The translations under genes and the position numbers were made by a program. 64,000 nt of DNA from the NCBI GenBank assembly GCA_032871835.1, contig CM065296.1, positions 53,287,288 through 53,351,287 on the forward strand, in the 5' to 3' direction. Source of the stretch: Dipteronia dyeriana (taxonomy: Eukaryota > Streptophyta > Magnoliopsida > Sapindales > Sapindaceae). The notes beneath the pieces are model-generated. The model searched no databases and had not been told where the DNA came from. It worked only from the letters and a program-made list of their open reading frames with translations. Below are positions 1-11,149 of this stretch, one piece after another (the stretch's first letter is position 1; each line of letters opens with the position of its first letter).

Positions 1-790
1 TCGTTTTGATAAAACAAAACTGCCCAAATCTACATAGTGCGCAGGTCTGTGCATGGGTACCTACCCATACATATTCGTGCACAATCGCGTAATTGTCCGC
101 ACATTGACCTGACACCGAGAGTGAGAACCAATCACTCAGTGCATTGCGTGAGTACTGCACGGGTAGCCACCCATGCACAACCTGCACACTTCCCCGATAC
201 AAAGGGATCAAAGGGACAAATGCAAGACCAAATGAAAAAACAATCCAAGCAAGCAAGTGATAGAAAAATAAAGCACACATAAAAGTAATTAAGCACTAAT
301 GCAAGGTGATCGAAACATGCATGGGAGTGAATGTGTGCTCTAAATCTCTTTAATGAAATTAAGCAAGTGATATACCTTTAAAGCTTGAGCTTGGACACAA
401 TAAAAAAAGGCCTAAACTACCCTTGCATTTTAAGCCTCAATTGTGGTTTGTCAATCGAAATAAGCCAATCAAAAACCAAGGAACTTACAAAACTTCATGT
501 GGCATAATCTTTCTTGCCATAATTCAAGCAAATTGCAATCTTTAGCCATATTGCAATTTCACGCAATTGAGCAATACTTATTGTTACCCAAAAATTTGCC
601 CCGGGTCAGAAATTTCAATTAACACCCTTCACCCGCTACCCTGTAGGTTGCAGCGGGGTTGGTACTTCATACCTTGATTTTAAAAGAAAATAAAAGTGCT
701 TAACAGTGAGAGGGGAAACTATGGAGGAATAAGCTGAATTAGGTAGATACTGTTTTATTTAATATCAATCACATGAATACATTATTGTTG

Positions 791-824
791 TCTCTCTTTT
801 CTCTTTCTCTCTCTCACACACACA
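791..824. repeat. CT/CA microsatellite
   Basis: A run of TCTCT/CTTTCT units passes into CACACACACA. No gene adjoins it. Confidence 0.9.
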
Positions 825-1272
825 GTGGCGATGACGATCTCGTTTATGTCGATGAGTGGATATTTCCTCTATGTGATGGTGAAAACTCTCTGTAATGACG
901 AATCATCTCTCTGTCGTATTCACCCTTAGCTAACACGGGAATTGCTCCCTTCGATTACGTCATGTTTCCATTTGTATTTGATTTACGAAACAGTTGAACT
1001 AATTGATCTCTTCTATGGCGCTCAACAGGCTATCGTTTTGTATATGAAAATAGCTTGTCAAACAAAATTTTTAAACCCAATTGCAGTTCAAATTGATAAA
1101 CAATATAGTGGCAAGTATGGGTATCGTCCACAGAGATTGTGTTATGCCTACGTGATCAGATTGTTGCTCTAGATTAAATGCAAGAAAAATAAATTGCAAG
1201 AGTTATTGTAATGAAATAAACTAACATGTAACTAAGTCTAAACTACCTAAAGACGAAACAAGTTAGTAAGTG

Positions 1273-1276
<4 letters not shown>

Positions 1277-1303
<27 letters not shown>
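1277..1303. repeat. (AT)n microsatellite
   Basis: Uninterrupted AT dinucleotides, followed by ATAATAATAA. Confidence 0.95.
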
Positions 1304-1399
1304 ATAATAAAATGACTAGGGAAATGAGGATTCAACATGCAAACAATGGGCACCTATGAATTTTCATGAATGTTCATTAAGCTAATGTAACCAAGGTAG

Positions 1400-1775
1400 A
1401 GGATATAGACTTGGTTGTTTAACCCTTATAGGTTTCCAATCTAGATGGTATAGAATTGGTCACCTACAAGTGATTGTTCATTAAAGTGCATTTACCAAAT
1501 AAAAAACTAATCTCTTTATATATTCACCAACTTAAAGGGTATAGAATTGGTGCTTAATCTCTCACAAACAAAAAATTTAGAGGGTATAGAATTGGAAACT
1601 CATTTGAGATTTGATAAGGGTTGAGAATAACATGTTTGGATTTCATTAGAGGAGAGTACTCTAATTCAATCCTTCCATTCAAGAGAGCATAAGAGAATTG
1701 AATAGAGGGTATACCCAACTCTTTACTCTAATAATTTCTCAAATAATTTGCAAAGAAATGAGGGTATAGTCAAAT
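1400..1775 (+). repeat. Spaced direct repeats of GGTATAGAATTGG
   Basis: A core close to GGGTATAGAATTGG recurs at about 1401, 1447, 1536, 1580, 1704 and 1760, the last two more diverged, with spacers of unequal length. The copies share only the core, so this is not a plain tandem duplication. Similar short repeats occur in non-coding parts of plant LTR elements, but I cannot assign a family. Confidence 0.6.
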
Positions 1776-2659
1776 TCAAATCATCATTGATATCAATACA
1801 ATCAATGAATGGAATATATTTGATAGAATAATTAGAAATGATAGAATTCATTACAACATCCATAATACACAATAGAATCACATCAATCCTCTAGTAGGAT
1901 GTTTAGCTACTCATATCTATTTCAAGAAATAAGTATGGAGAAGAGAGTAGAAGAAAACCCATAGAATATTCCTCCTTATTGAAGCTCAAAATTGATCTCC
2001 TTGCTTCCTTTTTGTTAAGTAGATGATCTAGGTGAAATAAGTGATGAGTGGGTTTTTGAGAGAAAAGAATTCCTATATCTAGAGAGAGAAAGTGGTTATG
2101 AATTGGTGTATGGTCGTACGACTCATAATAGAAATGATCCTACATATAGATGTTTCTAAAATGGCCTGATTTCGCTGATGTGGCTTCTTGTCACGGTAAA
2201 TTCATGAGAATAGAAGCTGGTCTGGAGCCGTGCATTGACCTTATTGTGTAAATTTCTTCTCCCAGGTTTGATGCAATGTGTGGTTGTAGACCCGCGTACA
2301 AACTCGTGTAAAGACATGATGCCTCAGCTTTTCTCCCTAATCATCTCCCTGGTTTCTTCATATGTACGGTTTATGTGCTGTTGGTGCACAAGTCATGACC
2401 CGTGCAATGACCTATCTTCCAAATATTCTTTACATAGCGTGGGTAGTGTTCGAGTTGGGACCCGAGCAATACCTAGAGCACATTTTTTCTATACTAAATC
2501 AACTCTTGGCCTTTTCTGCACAAATCTGTGTTTCTCATCTAATCTTTCAAAATGCACCAAATTGCCTGCAAACATAACAAAAGAGCCATAACGTACGCAA
2601 AAACACCTAAAAATGAGATAAAGGAAATAGAATTGAGGGCAAAAATATATGACAACTTT

Positions 2660-2712
2660 GGCACGATCAAATGCCCTTAAACCAAACCTTTACTCGTCCT
2701 CGAGCAAACTCT
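2660..2712 (-). other. Possible 3' end signature of an Athila-like gypsy element
   Basis: Read on the minus strand this contains GCTCGAGGACGAGTAAAGG. A similar 'gaggacgagyaaagg' string precedes the 3' LTR of many plant Athila-type elements (recalled from the family, not checked). No adjacent coding domain supports it, so this is a weak call. Confidence 0.3.
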
Positions 2713-3030
2713 AAAATGACATAAATAAGACACAAACAAACATGACTCTATCTCAGATTTACCCAGACTCAAAAACAAATAATTCAGTAAGTCTAATGTC
2801 TAACCCATGATGAGATACAATGATGTATGATAGTGAGAAGTAGACGTATACAAGGTAATCTAAAACAACTCAAACGCACTTAAGGGAAACTCATACTATC
2901 ACGAATCCCACGCCTAAGAGCGCTCTCATATTGAGAACTACTTAATCCCACACCTTGAATATAATTCGGTTCGAATCTAAACCTCACCAATTTTCACTCT
3001 CTTTTTACCGCTCAAAGCCATAAGTTCATG

Positions 3031-5519
3031 TAGGAAAAATCGCACGGCGGAAGCAGAAAATAGGTTTAGTATAATATAAAAAATCTTCCTTCAAAATAAT
3101 GAACCTTAACCCTTGATTAATTAACATATATTATAGTGTCTTACCTTGTTCTCGTGACGATTAAAGTTGCATCGAATTGAATCAACAAGATCTTTCAATC
3201 TAATCATAAACGTGAATCACCTAAAAGTGTGGGCTCCCTTTCTTTGAACTGTATACCTGAGGATGGAAACAAACAAAATCTTTTTCTTTTGTTAGTCACA
3301 ATAATCCTCCTAGAGAAAACCTAAGAACGTTTGGTCACTTGTGAATTATCATTCTATTTCATTGAAACTCGAAGATGAGCCTGATTCGATTTTTGTACAG
3401 AAAACCTTTTTGATGTAAATGATACTAGTGCACTATCGAAATAAAAAATGTTCCCTCTTTTCTCTATGGTTGGCCGAATTCTACACATAATGGGTTAGAT
3501 GAAGTTTTTATTTTTAAACTATAATAAGAAAATTAAAAAAATTAAACTTCTCATAAGTCTCCACCAAGCCTTAGCCAAAATCTCTTTATGATTTCTATTA
3601 GCCTTGGCCGAAATCTTAAAGGTCATATATATAGGTGGCCAGATCCTCTTCTAAGGAGGATTTACTCGGTGGTAAAAAATCCCTACTCAAAGAAGAATTT
3701 TTTTCCACACCAAGAGTCTTATTCCAACTCATTAGTGTATTTATCCAATAACAAATTATTGAATAAAATTTAAATTGTGACTTTATCAAAAACTTCATAA
3801 TTTGACCAATTGGCAATTAGAGTTTTGATAGATATCAAATACTTCCTAATTTTACTAGATAAATAAATTCATTTTATTTATCTACTTATCAAATAAAGTA
3901 TTTGATACTTATCATACTACCAACAATAGTAAAATACTACGAGACCATCTCCTACTAGGAAAAAAGATTTTGACATTTAATTAAATCATTAATTAATGAA
4001 TTAATTAATTAATTTCAATTTAATTAAATAGTAAAACAAAAAACAATATATTACACCATTTATTTAAGCCTTGCCGCCCAAGCCATATACACGGGCCAAA
4101 TATTATTTTTTCATTTTATTAAATGTATTGGACTTTAATAAAAAATATCCACATGCGAACTAGACCCATTCTTACTAAAAGAAACAAGTCCACATGCCTT
4201 AAATTATTACATTAATATAATTTAAACAACTCATTTAATTAAAAAAGTGCAAATTATATTCTTAATGTATTAATGGAAAGCTAATCATACCCCATTAGGG
4301 CCGCCTAAGGAATCCCACATCCTTGGCCGCCTAATCCAGGTATTTTGAAGAGTTTCTGCGTTTCTTGATCACACATGACAACTCCTCTTCAACACTTTTG
4401 GATTTCGAAATCCAAAAACAGTTCTAGATGAACACAAAATTTGGTTCGATAGAATATATCAAGTGATCCATGCAAGTTCATGTGAATTGGGAATCTTGGC
4501 GGGTTATCAAAATTTAAGATCCAATAGGCATAACCTAATCACAATCAACAAATGATTCAATTAGGTCCGATCTATTAATTTTTGTTCATTCCTTTAAATA
4601 ACTAAAATTGAATTCTTAAATAAAGATAGAATAAGTTAATGTTCCTCATTCGTAGCCTAGACAATCTGAAAGGAGATAATGTACCCTAGTTAAGAGTATC
4701 AATAATCACCAAGAGCTCATAGATCGCCTATAGCTTTCCTAGTTACCATATTTACTCATATGACCTCTTTTTGAACTTGGATATTTTGACTTGACTACAA
4801 GCCATACTTCAATAGACACTATTGAAAACTTAACGTTAAGATTTAATATCCAATACCTCAAAAAATCTATATGATGATATTCTACACACATTTAATAAAT
4901 GGAGCCACAATGTCCATATCTATAAATGAAGCCCTCTATCGATTAATAAACGAATACCACCAAACTATTGAGGACAAACTATGCTATATAACCACACTCA
5001 TTGATAGCTCAAATGATAAAACTTGTAACCATATGTCCATCATTTAACTCAGGATTTAGAAGGACTCTCTGATTGTCTTTAAGTGAAATTCTTTATCCAT
5101 TCACGTTCTGGATAAAGTACTTCACTGTGATCCTATTCAATACACCTAATGCACCGAATTCTTTTGGCCAAAGATGCCAGGCTTTGATGATTTTAGACTC
5201 ATCATAACACATTCGGTCCCACTCAGATGCTAGCAAAAGAATCAATAACTTTAACAAGATAAAGGCGCCCAACCTTTATCGTTCATTGTAAATATTATTC
5301 AAGACTAATTAAAGAATTTAGTCAACCTCATACATATCCAGATGTATGAACAATTCTTCTTTTCTCATAGACATTTGACCTTATGATTATTTACTTTTGA
5401 CAATTATAATAATTAAACTATAAATGCTATAAGATTTGTTAAACTAGAAATCACTTTATTGTTATAAAAAGATTGTCAAATACATTATTACAATCTTACT
5501 ATTATGCATAATCCCAACA
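3031..5519 (-). repeat. Copia LTR, about 2.49 kb
   Basis: On the minus strand it starts TGTTGGGATTATGC and ends TTTTTCCTACA, matching the TGTTAGGATTATGC...TTCCCTACA ends of the LTRs at 17415, 24978 and 28384. A polypurine stretch (AAATGGGAGAT) lies just upstream on the minus strand. It shares long blocks with those LTRs, for example the TTAATTAATTAATT tract and the segment with GTGGGATCAAATGTGTTATG, but is clearly diverged. Confidence 0.85.
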
Positions 5520-6130
5520 ATCTCCCATTTGCTCAATAGCAAATGTGTCATATCTCTTATCCTTATATTCTCTAGGTGTCCATCAAAACACTTTTGTGGT
5601 AGAGCCTTTGTGTAGGGATCCGCTAGATTTTCTATTGACACGATCTTGGAAATCGTCACATCTCTCCTATGCACAATTTCCATCAGAAGATGATACTTTC
5701 ATTAAATGTATTTCCCTCTCTTATGACTTCTTGGTTCTCTCGAATTAGCCATTGTTCCTCTTTTTTCACAATAGATAGGGATCTACGTATTTGTATAAGG
5801 AACCACTTTCAAGTAAATAAAGAATTGGCAGAGCTAGACAACCTTTTTAGCAACTTTGCATATGGTAACATTCTCAGCTTCCATTGTGGAATCAAAAATA
5901 CAAGCATAAAGACAAATCCTAATGTTGATCTCATAGAGTTAGAATATCAAGTAATTAGAATATGTATAACCAATGGGAATTAAATCTCTTATAGAGTATA
6001 CAAGCATAAAATCTTTTGTTCTCTTAAGATACTTGAAAATATGCTTGACTGTTGTCTAGTGATTAGGACCAAGTTTCGATTGAAACCTACTAACTATGCA
6101 AATAGCAAAACAAATATCTGGTCTAGTGCA
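5520..6130 (-). pseudogene. Copia pol remnant (C-terminal RNase H region)
   Basis: Minus-strand translation gives the C-terminal end of a copia polyprotein: 'ENLADPYTKALPQK', then 'DMTHLLLSKWEI', equivalent to the ends at about 24960 and 28366. Farther from the LTR are broken stretches matching the FQSKPDQWTAVKHIFKYLRR region. Stops and frameshifts interrupt it. It is the 3' part of the truncated element and not functional. Confidence 0.8.
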
Positions 6131-6917
6131 CCAAGATGCCTTGTAAGAAGGAAGTCTTGACAATAGGTGTGAGACCTATGTTGTTGAGCAAGAAAGTCTT
6201 GGCAAGAGGTGTGAGACCTCGGATTATCAAGCAAGAATGTCTTGAATAGAGTCAGGAGGACTCGGATAGTTAAGCAATAAGTCTTGCATAGGATCGTGAG
6301 GATCCATAAGGGTGAACGAGGATGTCTTGACTAGAGTCGGGAGGACTCGGATAGTTGAGCAAGAAGTCTTGCCTACGGTCGTGAGGATCCGGAAGGGTGA
6401 GCGAGGAAGTCTTGACAAGAGTTGTGAGGCCTCGGATTGTTGAGCAAGAGGGCGACATCTTCATGAGTTGGATAGGAGGGTAGTTTCTAGGTGATGGGTC
6501 ACTTGAGAGATTATTCTTGTCTTATCTACTAGTGGATTTTGTTTGCCGGTGGTTGCTAACCCATGGATGTTTCCTCTTCAGAGGTTTACCACATTATATC
6601 TTGTGTCAACTTTTCTCCATCCCTATCTCTCTTATATTTGTACTTGTTATTTGAATACTATGGATAGAACTCTTTATTTAAGTTGACTTCCTTTCTATTA
6701 TATAGATTGTGTATGTGTTACAATTACTTGTTTGTATCACACTTTACATGTTTTATATATTGATTAAGTGTCTTTAATTGATATATATATATATTGTGAT
6801 ACAAGCAATCTAGAGGGACAAACTTTTGTTTGTTTCTAAGGGAGTTGAAAAAGGTGTCTAACCTATTCAACCCCCCCCCCCCCCCCTTCTAGGTTAGCCT
6901 TGAGCATTTAACTGTGT
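6131..6917 (+). mobile_element. LTR-like fragment, possibly SIRE/Maximus-type copia
   Basis: This piece joins the copia remnant abruptly at about 6130. It carries a 43-bp tandem array (6152-6450), the string GGTGGTTGCTAACCCATGGA near 6548, and ends with GGTGTCTAACCTATTCAA, a C16 run (6871-6886) and TTCTAGGTTAGCC. The 'cctattcaccccccctctaggt' ending is typical, from memory, of SIRE/Maximus LTR ends. A related segment lies inverted at 14311-14900. No coding domain is attached, so the family is tentative. Confidence 0.45.
6152..6450 (+). repeat. Tandem array, about 43-bp unit, seven copies
   Basis: Units begin AAGTCTTG or ATGTCTTG and end GAGCAAG or GAGCGAGG. Two unit types alternate: one with 'gactcggatagttgagcaag' and one with 'gatccggaagggtgagcgagg', giving a higher-order period of about 87 bp. 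The open frames across it are only by-products of the period. Confidence 0.85.
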
Positions 6918-6939
6918 TTGTATTTTCACTATTTTATGG

Positions 6940-7163
6940 TCTCAAGATCTGGATGGCAACTATACTCTTACACTCAGATTCTTCTTAGGGGTGGTAGCCC
7001 GACTAAGGCATCAGGAGTAGCGAGGGGGCTTTCTCAGCCAGTTTCTGGTTTCGAGATCGGGATGGCAACCACGCTCTTACACCTAGATCCTTCTTGGTGG
7101 GAGGTGGTGCCCGTCCTAGGCATCAGGGGTAGCGAGGTGGCTTCCTCGACCAATCCTTGGTCT
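6940..7163 (-). repeat. Two tandem repeats of about 112 bp in the gypsy 3' UTR
   Basis: Units start at about 6940 (TCAAGATCTGGATGGCAACT) and 7050 (CGAGATCGGGATGGCAACCA). On the minus strand each contains a CTACCCCTGATGCC..GGGCACCACC string, matching the repeat at 31800-32175 in the plus-strand gypsy. This shows the two elements belong to one family. Confidence 0.75.
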
Positions 7164-7339
7164 TGAGGTGGTTATGTCGAAGTTACCCATGTAGAACCTA
7201 ATCAGATATGGAAAAATTAATGTAGAACATAATCGGAGATGGAGAAAGCAGTCCTCATTCATGATAAAAAATGGAGTACATTGTTGTTGGAGATTTTATT
7301 GAAACCTAAATGAAGATAGTCTGCTCACGAGTCCTCTAT

Positions 7340-8460
7340 TTAGGGGTAGTACTTCCTCAATTGATCTGCATTCCAGGTGTGATCGACGGGTCGACCATCC
7401 ATGTCTTCGAGCTTGTATGCCTCATTATGGACCACTACCTTTACCAAGTAACGCCCTTCCCAGTTGGGTCATAGGACCCCATCTGACCTCTTCCTAGAAA
7501 TCAAGGTCACTTTCTTGATAACTGGATCCCCTTACTTAAAGTTTCGGGCTCTAACCTTTCTGTTGAAGTACCTAATGATCTTGCTCTGGTTAATCGCCAT
7601 TTTCTCAGCTACCTGATCTTATTTCTCTTCCAATAGATCAAGATTAGCTCAGAGTTTGACCTCATTGCTTCCATATTCAAGGTGTTACACTCTGAAAGAG
7701 GTTAGTTTGTGTCTGATGGGAAGAACTGCTTTAACCTGAAGGCTAGGGAGTAGGGTGTCTCTCCGATAGTTGTTCTCTTTGTAGTTCGGTAAGCCCAGAG
7801 AACCTCGGGAAGATCCTCGGCCCATTTGCCCTTTCTCTGCTGTAACATTTTCTTCAACAGCTTCTTGATAGTATTATTGGTGGATTCTACTAGCCCATTA
7901 GTCTAAGGGTGGGCTACTGAAGAGAACCTGAGGTCGATTCCCAAGCCTTCACAAAAGTCCTTGAATCGGGCGTTGTCAAACTGCTCACCTAGGTCGGCTA
8001 CAATGATGAGAGGGGTTCTGAATCTGCAGACCACATTGTTTTTTATGAACGTTGTCATATTCTCTTTTGATATCTGGGAGAGAGGTTCGGCCTCGACCCA
8101 CCTAATAAAATAGTCAATCGCCACAATAGCATGCTTGGCTTGCCCATAAGAGGTAGGAAGCGGTCTGATCAGGTCGACTCCCCATATAGCTAAGGGGTAG
8201 GGTGAGCTGAGAGACGTCAATCACTCCAGTGGTAGATGACTATGGTTAGAGGTTCTCTGACACAGTTCATAAGATTGTACAAAGCTCTTCGTGTCTTGGT
8301 GAATAGTTGTCCAGTAATATCTTATAAGGAAAGAACCTAGTATGCTAAAGCTTCCCCGCCAACATGGTTCCCGCGGTCCCTAGAGTGAACCTCTCTAAAT
8401 GCCCATTTGGCATCATCAGGATGCAAACACCGAAGCAAATGAAGGGACCTATCTCTTCTT
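7340..8460 (-). pseudogene. Gypsy integrase (degenerate)
   Basis: Cuts and joins retrotransposon DNA in intact elements. The minus-strand frame starts with the His-rich zinc-finger end (LHLLRCLHPDDAKW...HSRDRGNH), then the core with 'WGVDLIRPLP' (first Asp), 'IVADLGEQFD' (second Asp; family usually SDNG.QF) and 'TNGLVES' (catalytic Glu). A TAG stop at 7903-7905 sits where the family has Gln in 'HPQTNG'. It ends with the 'NWEGRYLVKVVVHNEAYKL' region and a natural stop at 7340-7342. Other stops are present, so it is non-functional. Confidence 0.85.
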
Positions 8461-10330
8461 AAGAGGTACCCACCCACCAAACCGTATCGGACAGAGAGCC
8501 TCTTGATTCTTCGGGCTTGATCGGGTTCCTCAGAAAGCTTTCCTTCTAAGAGATAAACAACTATTGAATCCATCCAGCAAGGCTGACGATTTAGGAGGTA
8601 AATTTCCTTGTCCACTGTTCTGCTTGGTTGGGAGATAACTTGGAGGGGAATTCCACGTGGTAAGGCTTGGCCACCATTCATAGCTATCTTAGCCAGGACA
8701 TCAGCCCCGAAGATTCTGTTGTCGAGGAACCTGCTCGATCTTGAATCCTTTAAATTTATTTCTAAGCAATTGAACTAGCTTCAAGTAGACGATCATGTTA
8801 TCCCTTTTTGCCTGGTAAATACCTGAAACCAGATTGACTACGAGTAATGAGTCACTCTTGATCTGCAGGTATTCAGTCTCCAGCTCGATGGCTACCTTTA
8901 TCCCGGCTAGAAGGGCTTCATATTCCGCCTCATTGTTGGTAGCCTTAAACCCGAATATGAAGCAGTGACAACATTCAGCCCCTTATGGGTCCACATAAAA
9001 CTATGCTAGCTCCTATCCCAGCTTGCTCGGATGCTCCATCTGAGTTGAGGACCCAGGACTTAAAACATTCCGGCAAGCTGTCGATATCTAAAATCTTATC
9101 AAAAGCTAGACTCTAAGCTGTAGGGGTCACTTGGCCTGGGAGCACTGAGAATTCTGCCACGAAGTCTGCCAAAGCCTAGGCTTTGACTGTGGTTCTGGGT
9201 TTGTACTTCAAATCAAACTGGGTGAGCTCCAGCGCTCATAAAACTAACCTTATGGATACATCCTGCCTCTATAAAAATTGGCGAAGAGGCTGGTCCGTCA
9301 CCATTACTATTGAGTGAGCTTGAAATTAGGGACGAAGCTTCCTTATCGAAACGTAGTAGATAGGTCACTTGACCCTTGTCTCCATATTCCTTAATCAAAG
9401 CCTCACTTACTGCAGTTTCTAAAATAGCCTATTAGATTTGCAGCTCCACTGCAGGACTTGGCTTGCTTAGCAATGAAGGGCTCGTTAGATACTTCTTCAA
9501 GGCTTGAAAGGCTTGCTTGCTCTCTTTGTCCCACTTCATGTTTCTTCCTTGCTTGATAGCTTTGAAGAAAGGGAGATATTTATCGGTGGAGCAAGAAATG
9601 AACCTGTTGAGCGCTGCTACCTACCCGGTCAAGACTTTAACCTGTTTAAGAGATATAGGGGTTTCTAGGTCCAAGATAGCCTTGATCTTTTTTGGGTTGG
9701 CCTTTATGCCTCTCTCATGAACCATGAAGCCTAGAAACTTCCCTACAGTTACCCCGAGAGCACATTTGGAGGGGTTCAATCTCATCTGGTTTTCCTTTAG
9801 GATCATTAAGGTTCTGCGGAGGTCGTCCTGATATCCTTCTGTGGATTGTGATTTTATGATCGTGTCATCGATGTACACCTCCGTCGACCTTTTAATCTCG
9901 GGCCTAGACAGTAAGTTAACTAGCCGCTGGTATGTAACCCCAGAGTTCTTAAGACCAAACGGCATCACCTTGTAACAGTAATGACCCTGACCGGTAATGA
10001 AACTGGTCTTATCCTGGTCGGATGGATGCATCTTAATCTTCTTGTACCCTGATAATGCAAAGATGTGTCAACCAACCGATCGATCTTTGGTAAAGGAAAA
10101 CTGTCTTTTGGACATGTTCGGTTGAGGTTGGTGTAATCGACGCATATACGCCACTTTCTATTCGTCTTCGTGACCATGACCACATTGGCGATCCATTCGG
10201 GGTAGCGTGTCTCTCTGATGAAGCCTGTTCTGATTAATTTGTCCACTTTCTCTTGAACAACAGCATTTCTTCAATGTTAAAGTAATGCCTTTTCTACTTG
10301 ACAGGCTTAAAGGTCAGATCCACTGCTAAT
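8461..10330 (-). pseudogene. Gypsy reverse transcriptase and RNase H (degenerate)
   Basis: The RT part lies at about 10330-9600: 'RTGFIRETRYPEWIANVVMV', 'WRICVDYTNLNRTCPKDSFP', 'YCYKVMPFGLKNSGVTYQR', and the catalytic motif YIDD in 'STEVYIDDTIIKSQ'. RNase H fragments follow down to about 8680, with 'MNGGQALPRGIPLQVISQP' at the C-terminal side. At least one frameshift splits RT near 10031-9965 and several stops occur in RNase H. The dead polyprotein is continuous with the integrase downstream. Confidence 0.85.
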
Positions 10331-10799
10331 CGGTGAGCAGCTAATGACATTAGGATCATGGGCATCTCGTCGTGACTCCAAGCGAAGATGTCCCTGAATT
10401 CTTTGAGAAGCACGATCAGACCTTCCTTCACTCCCAGCTAGAGGGTAGCTTCGACCTTGACGACCTTAGAATGATCATCTTTTCTGATGGATATCTCTTC
10501 TAGCTTATCCATAGGATGCCGGTTGGCTCATTCCCTGTTCTGTTCTTCCATATCTGGCATCACGAGGTTATCCTCCTGATGATCTGCGGGTTCTATATCT
10601 TTCAAGGTCATCTCGGGTATTTCCCCATCCTGGATCAATGTAACCTATACAAACTATTTTGCTAGTGCTGGCGGGTTGACAGATACTGTACAGCACTTTC
10701 TAGCTGCTAGCTGGTCACCGCATACCTCCCCCACCTTGTCCCCTACCGGAAAATTTAGGACGTTTTGGTAAATGGATAGAACCCCTTTCAAGGATGACA

Positions 10800-11090
10800 A
10801 GCAAGGTCTTCCTAGTATCGTATTGTAGGCCGATAGGGTATTACCACAACGAAGTCAATCTTAACAGTTTGTTGGAGAGGTTTTATTCTAGCGATCACTG
10901 GGAGGATCTTTGATCCCACTAGTATGAACGAGTTCCCAGTGAATCCATATAGTAGGGTTGTGCAGCTATTGTAACACCATTGTTCCAAATTCAGATTCTC
11001 CAAGGTATCTTTAATTAGGATGTTAACGCTACTGCCTATGTCGACAATTACGCGGTGGACCACGCAATTGGCAATCTATATCGTGATCAC
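10800..11090 (-). pseudogene. Gypsy aspartic protease (degenerate)
   Basis: Minus-strand frame reading 'MVHRVIVDIGSSVNILIKDT' followed by 'LYGFTGNSFILVGSKILPV'. The DIGSS string matches the D-[TS]-G-[SA]-S active-site region of retroviral-type proteases, and the second half matches the usual 'L.GF.G......G.I.L' pattern. It lies between gag and RT as expected. The flanks contain stops. Confidence 0.75.
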
Positions 11091-11149
11091 CATGGGATCA
11101 TCATGAGGTTGCACGGTGTTGTAGACATCAGCCTCGGTGAAAATAATTT

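Larger units (their letters stand above)
1..3030. other. Degenerate repeat DNA, no gene recognised
   Basis: I see no credible protein-coding gene. Short open frames here lack recognisable motifs. The stretch is AT-rich with microsatellites and a spaced repeated motif listed separately. A GC-richer patch at about 600-690 (CCCTTCACCCGCTACC, then GGTTGGTAC) vaguely resembles the end of the gypsy LTR near 13200-13290, so a decayed LTR is possible. Confidence 0.5.
3031..6130 (-). mobile_element. Truncated Ty1-copia element: one LTR plus 3' pol
   Basis: Minus-strand remnant of the same family as the copia complex at 17415-30864. It keeps one complete LTR (3031-5519) and about 600 bp of the preceding pol region (RNase H part of RT-RH), then breaks off near 6130 within the 'RPDICF' region. 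The other LTR, gag, protease, integrase and most of RT are missing. The orientation is opposite to the central complex. Confidence 0.85.

Noticed and set aside
3588..3816. Overlapping frames of about 60 codons on both strands
   Set aside because: They lie inside the copia LTR at 3031-5519 and are not conserved as frames in the other LTR copies.
6227..6464. Minus-strand frames with repeated Ser/Pro/Leu blocks, like a repeat protein
   Set aside because: They follow from the 43-bp tandem array, which keeps stops out of some frames. No start context or family match.
6131..6917. Possible CRISPR-like array because of regular short repeats
   Set aside because: The units are contiguous 43-bp tandem repeats without unique spacers, in a plant nuclear genome; they belong to an LTR-like segment.
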